Assembly (NCBI RefSeq): GCF_002896965.1
Contig: NZ_LYMM01000025.1
Coordinates: 53,067 to 117,066 of the forward strand
DNA from: Novosphingobium guangzhouense
GTDB lineage: Bacteria; Pseudomonadota; Alphaproteobacteria; Sphingomonadales; Sphingomonadaceae
Direction of reading: 5' to 3'
Length of the DNA: 64,000 nucleotides
The stretch's first letter is position 1; the number at the start of each line of letters is the position of its first letter. The notes under the pieces were generated by a model that ran no database searches, was not told the origin of the DNA, and saw nothing but the letters and a program-made list of their open reading frames with translations. A program made the translations under genes and the position numbers. Of the stretch, positions 62,507 through 64,000 are shown one piece after another.

Positions 62507-64000
62507 ATGAACCTTGGCAAAAGAACGCGCCGCGCCGTTACCTCGCTGCTCGCATTCACGATGCTGACCGGCGCGCCGCAGGCTTTCGCGAAGGAGGCTC
62601 AGGCTCAGGCGCGGGCCCAGGCGCAGGCGGCAGCGCGTCCAAACGTGCTCTTCATCCTGATCGACGACCTGAAGCCCGCGATCCATGGCTATGGCGATCC
62701 TACCGCCATCACTCCCAACATCGACCGTCTGATTGCGCGCGGCACCCGTTTCGACCTTGCCTACGCCAATCAGGCGGTCTGTGCGCCCAGCCGCCTCAAC
62801 CTGATGAGCGGGGCGCGTTCCACCACCTCGGGCATCTACGATTTCGGCATGAACCTGCGCGATTTCATGCCCGATACGGTGACCCTGCCCCAATACTTCA
62901 TGAAGGCGGGCTACCGCGCGGAAAGCATCGGCAAGGTCTTCCATATCGGCCATGGCACGGTGGGCGATCCGCAGAGCTTCTCGGTCCCGCCGCACAAGGA
63001 CCACGTCATCGAATACGTCTCCCCCGAAGCGCTGGCGGTCGGCCGCACGCGGGAAGAGGCGCTGTTCAACGAATTCGAACTGCCGGATGAGGACGTCTGG
63101 GAATTCTCCCGCACCTTGCCCAAGGGCGTCGCGTGGGAAGACCCCGACGTCCCCGATGACGCCTATGCGGACGGACGCACGGCGGACTATGCCATCGGTC
63201 GCCTCGATGCGCTCAAGGGCGGCGCGCAGCCGTTCTTCCTTGCGGTGGGCTTCGCGCGCCCGCACCTGCCGTTCTCGGTGCCGAAGAAGTACTGGAACAT
63301 GTACGATCCGGCCAGACTGCCCATGCCGCAGTTCGAACGGATGCCCGATGGCGCGCCTGCCTTCGCGGGCAAGGTGGGCGGCGAGATCAACGCCTATACC
63401 CCCGTCCCCGCCGATACGCCCGAAGCGCAGTATCCCGATGACCTGAAGCGCAAGCTGATCCACGGCTACTACGCGGGCGTCAGCTATACCGACGCCCAGA
63501 TCGGCAAGGTGCTGGACGAGCTTGAGCGCACCGGCCTTGCCGAAAACACCATCGTCGTCCTGTGGGGCGATCACGGCTACCACCTTGGCGACCATGCGAT
63601 CTGGACCAAGCACACCAACTATGAACAGGCGACGCACCAGCCGCTGATCTTTGCCGGACCGGGCGTGGCCAGGGGCGCTTCCACGCGCCAGCCCACCGAA
63701 ACGGTGGACATCTATCCGACGCTGGCGGCTCTGGCCGGCTTGCCCGCGCCCAAAGGTCCGCAGCCGATGGACGGCATCAACCTGAAGCCGGTGCTGGAAA
63801 ATGGCGCGACGCGCCTGCGCGGTTATGCCTATCACTTCTACAACCGCCCGCACCGCTGGGGTCAGGCGATCCGCACCGAACAGTACCGCCTGGTGCGCTG
63901 GACGCACGACGAGACGGGAGAGCGGGTCTACGAACTCTACGACCTCGTCAACGATCCGGGCGAAACCCGTAATGTGGCCTCGGACAAGCCCGCAGCGGTG
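62507..64000 (+). CDS. Type I sulfatase, iduronate-2-sulfatase-like (3' end outside window)
   Basis: 498 codons visible, open at the right edge. Signal peptide, then a QA-rich stretch (EAQAQARAQAQAAA) before the catalytic domain. Seen: VLFILIDDLKPAIHGYGD with the metal-binding DD, the formylglycine motif C-A-P-S-R (VCAPSRLNLMSGA) near residue 92, IGKVFHIG, RPHLPFSVPKKYW, and VLWGDHGYHLGDHAIWTK. Needs a formylglycine-generating enzyme for activation, not in the window. ATG at 62507 has AAAGGGA 6 nt upstream. Acts on sulfate esters, probably in the periplasm, of a substrate taken up by the receptor gene before it. Confidence 0.92.
   Translation, partial: MNLGKRTRRAVTSLLAFTMLTGAPQAFAKEAQAQARAQAQAAARPNVLFILIDDLKPAIHGYGDPTAITPNIDRLIARGTRFDLAYANQAVCAPSRLNLMSGARSTTSGIYDFGMNLRDFMPDTVTLPQYFMKAGYRAESIGKVFHIGHGTVGDPQSFSVPPHKDHVIEYVSPEALAVGRTREEALFNEFELPDEDVWEFSRTLPKGVAWEDPDVPDDAYADGRTADYAIGRLDALKGGAQPFFLAVGFARPHLPFSVPKKYWNMYDPARLPMPQFERMPDGAPAFAGKVGGEINAYTPVPADTPEAQYPDDLKRKLIHGYYAGVSYTDAQIGKVLDELERTGLAENTIVVLWGDHGYHLGDHAIWTKHTNYEQATHQPLIFAGPGVARGASTRQPTETVDIYPTLAALAGLPAPKGPQPMDGINLKPVLENGATRLRGYAYHFYNRPHRWGQAIRTEQYRLVRWTHDETGERVYELYDLVNDPGETRNVASDKPAAV

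Noticed and set aside
60508..63907. Minus-strand open frames opposite the last TonB receptor and the sulfatase
   Set aside because: Shadows in GC-rich coding DNA; the plus-strand sulfatase carries the C-x-P-S-R motif and metal ligands.

Overview
The window looks like a chromosomal segment from a GC-rich sphingomonad-type alphaproteobacterium (Novosphingobium/Sphingobium-like). This is an inference from base composition, the four large TonB-dependent receptors, an alphaproteobacterial-style nas cluster under NasS/NasT control and a FecI/FecR-type surface-signalling operon. No rRNA, tRNA, CRISPR array, transposase or integrase was seen, and no gene-free stretch exceeds about 290 bases.

Layout. 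(1) 1-11.8 kb, minus strand: assimilatory nitrate module. nasT-nasS (ANTAR antiterminator and nitrate sensor), a nitrate/nitrite MFS carrier plus outer-membrane porin, then nirB-nirD-nasA-cobA-moeA. Both structural units begin with a leader holding two hexaloop hairpins followed by a terminator, the known target type of ANTAR proteins. (2) 12.0-18.5 kb, plus strand: alkyl sulfatase followed by PaaG/crotonase-like, FadB-like, iron-type alcohol dehydrogenase and thioesterase genes, readable as alkyl-sulfate ester use with beta-oxidation of the released chain. (3) 18.5-47.3 kb: a large organosulfur island. It encodes DszA-, DszB- and two DszC-like enzymes, an FAD monooxygenase, two aldo/keto reductases, an NmrA-type protein, an old-yellow-enzyme, an arylamine N-acetyltransferase, a complete Dpp-type ABC importer with two lipoprotein binding proteins, two TonB receptors, an MFS exporter, two three-domain rhodaneses and one Rrf2 regulator. 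A 25-bp inverted repeat (half-site ATAGRRATT, 7-bp spacer) stands at the head of every transcription unit that I can delimit there, six sites in all. (4) 47.4-50.0 kb: a DUF4136 lipoprotein and a DeoR-MFS pair. (5) 50.1-59.4 kb, minus strand: a haem-uptake operon with FecI sigma factor, FecR anti-sigma, STN-TonB receptor, hemophilin-like secreted protein, Slam (type XI secretion) translocon, haem oxygenase, DUF454 protein and a dedicated TonB. (6) 59.6-64 kb, plus strand: TonB receptor followed by a type I sulfatase cut by the right edge.

How it fits together. Three units are built to release sulfur from organic sources: alkyl sulfates, aromatic or heterocyclic C-S compounds, and sulfate esters. 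The nitrate module supplies reduced nitrogen and the last operon iron from haem. The most notable system is region 3: a full 4S-like desulfurisation enzyme set with its own outer- and inner-membrane uptake and apparently one Rrf2 regulon. Its substrate cannot be read from sequence. The hemophilin-Slam haem operon and the paired ANTAR leaders are the next most informative.
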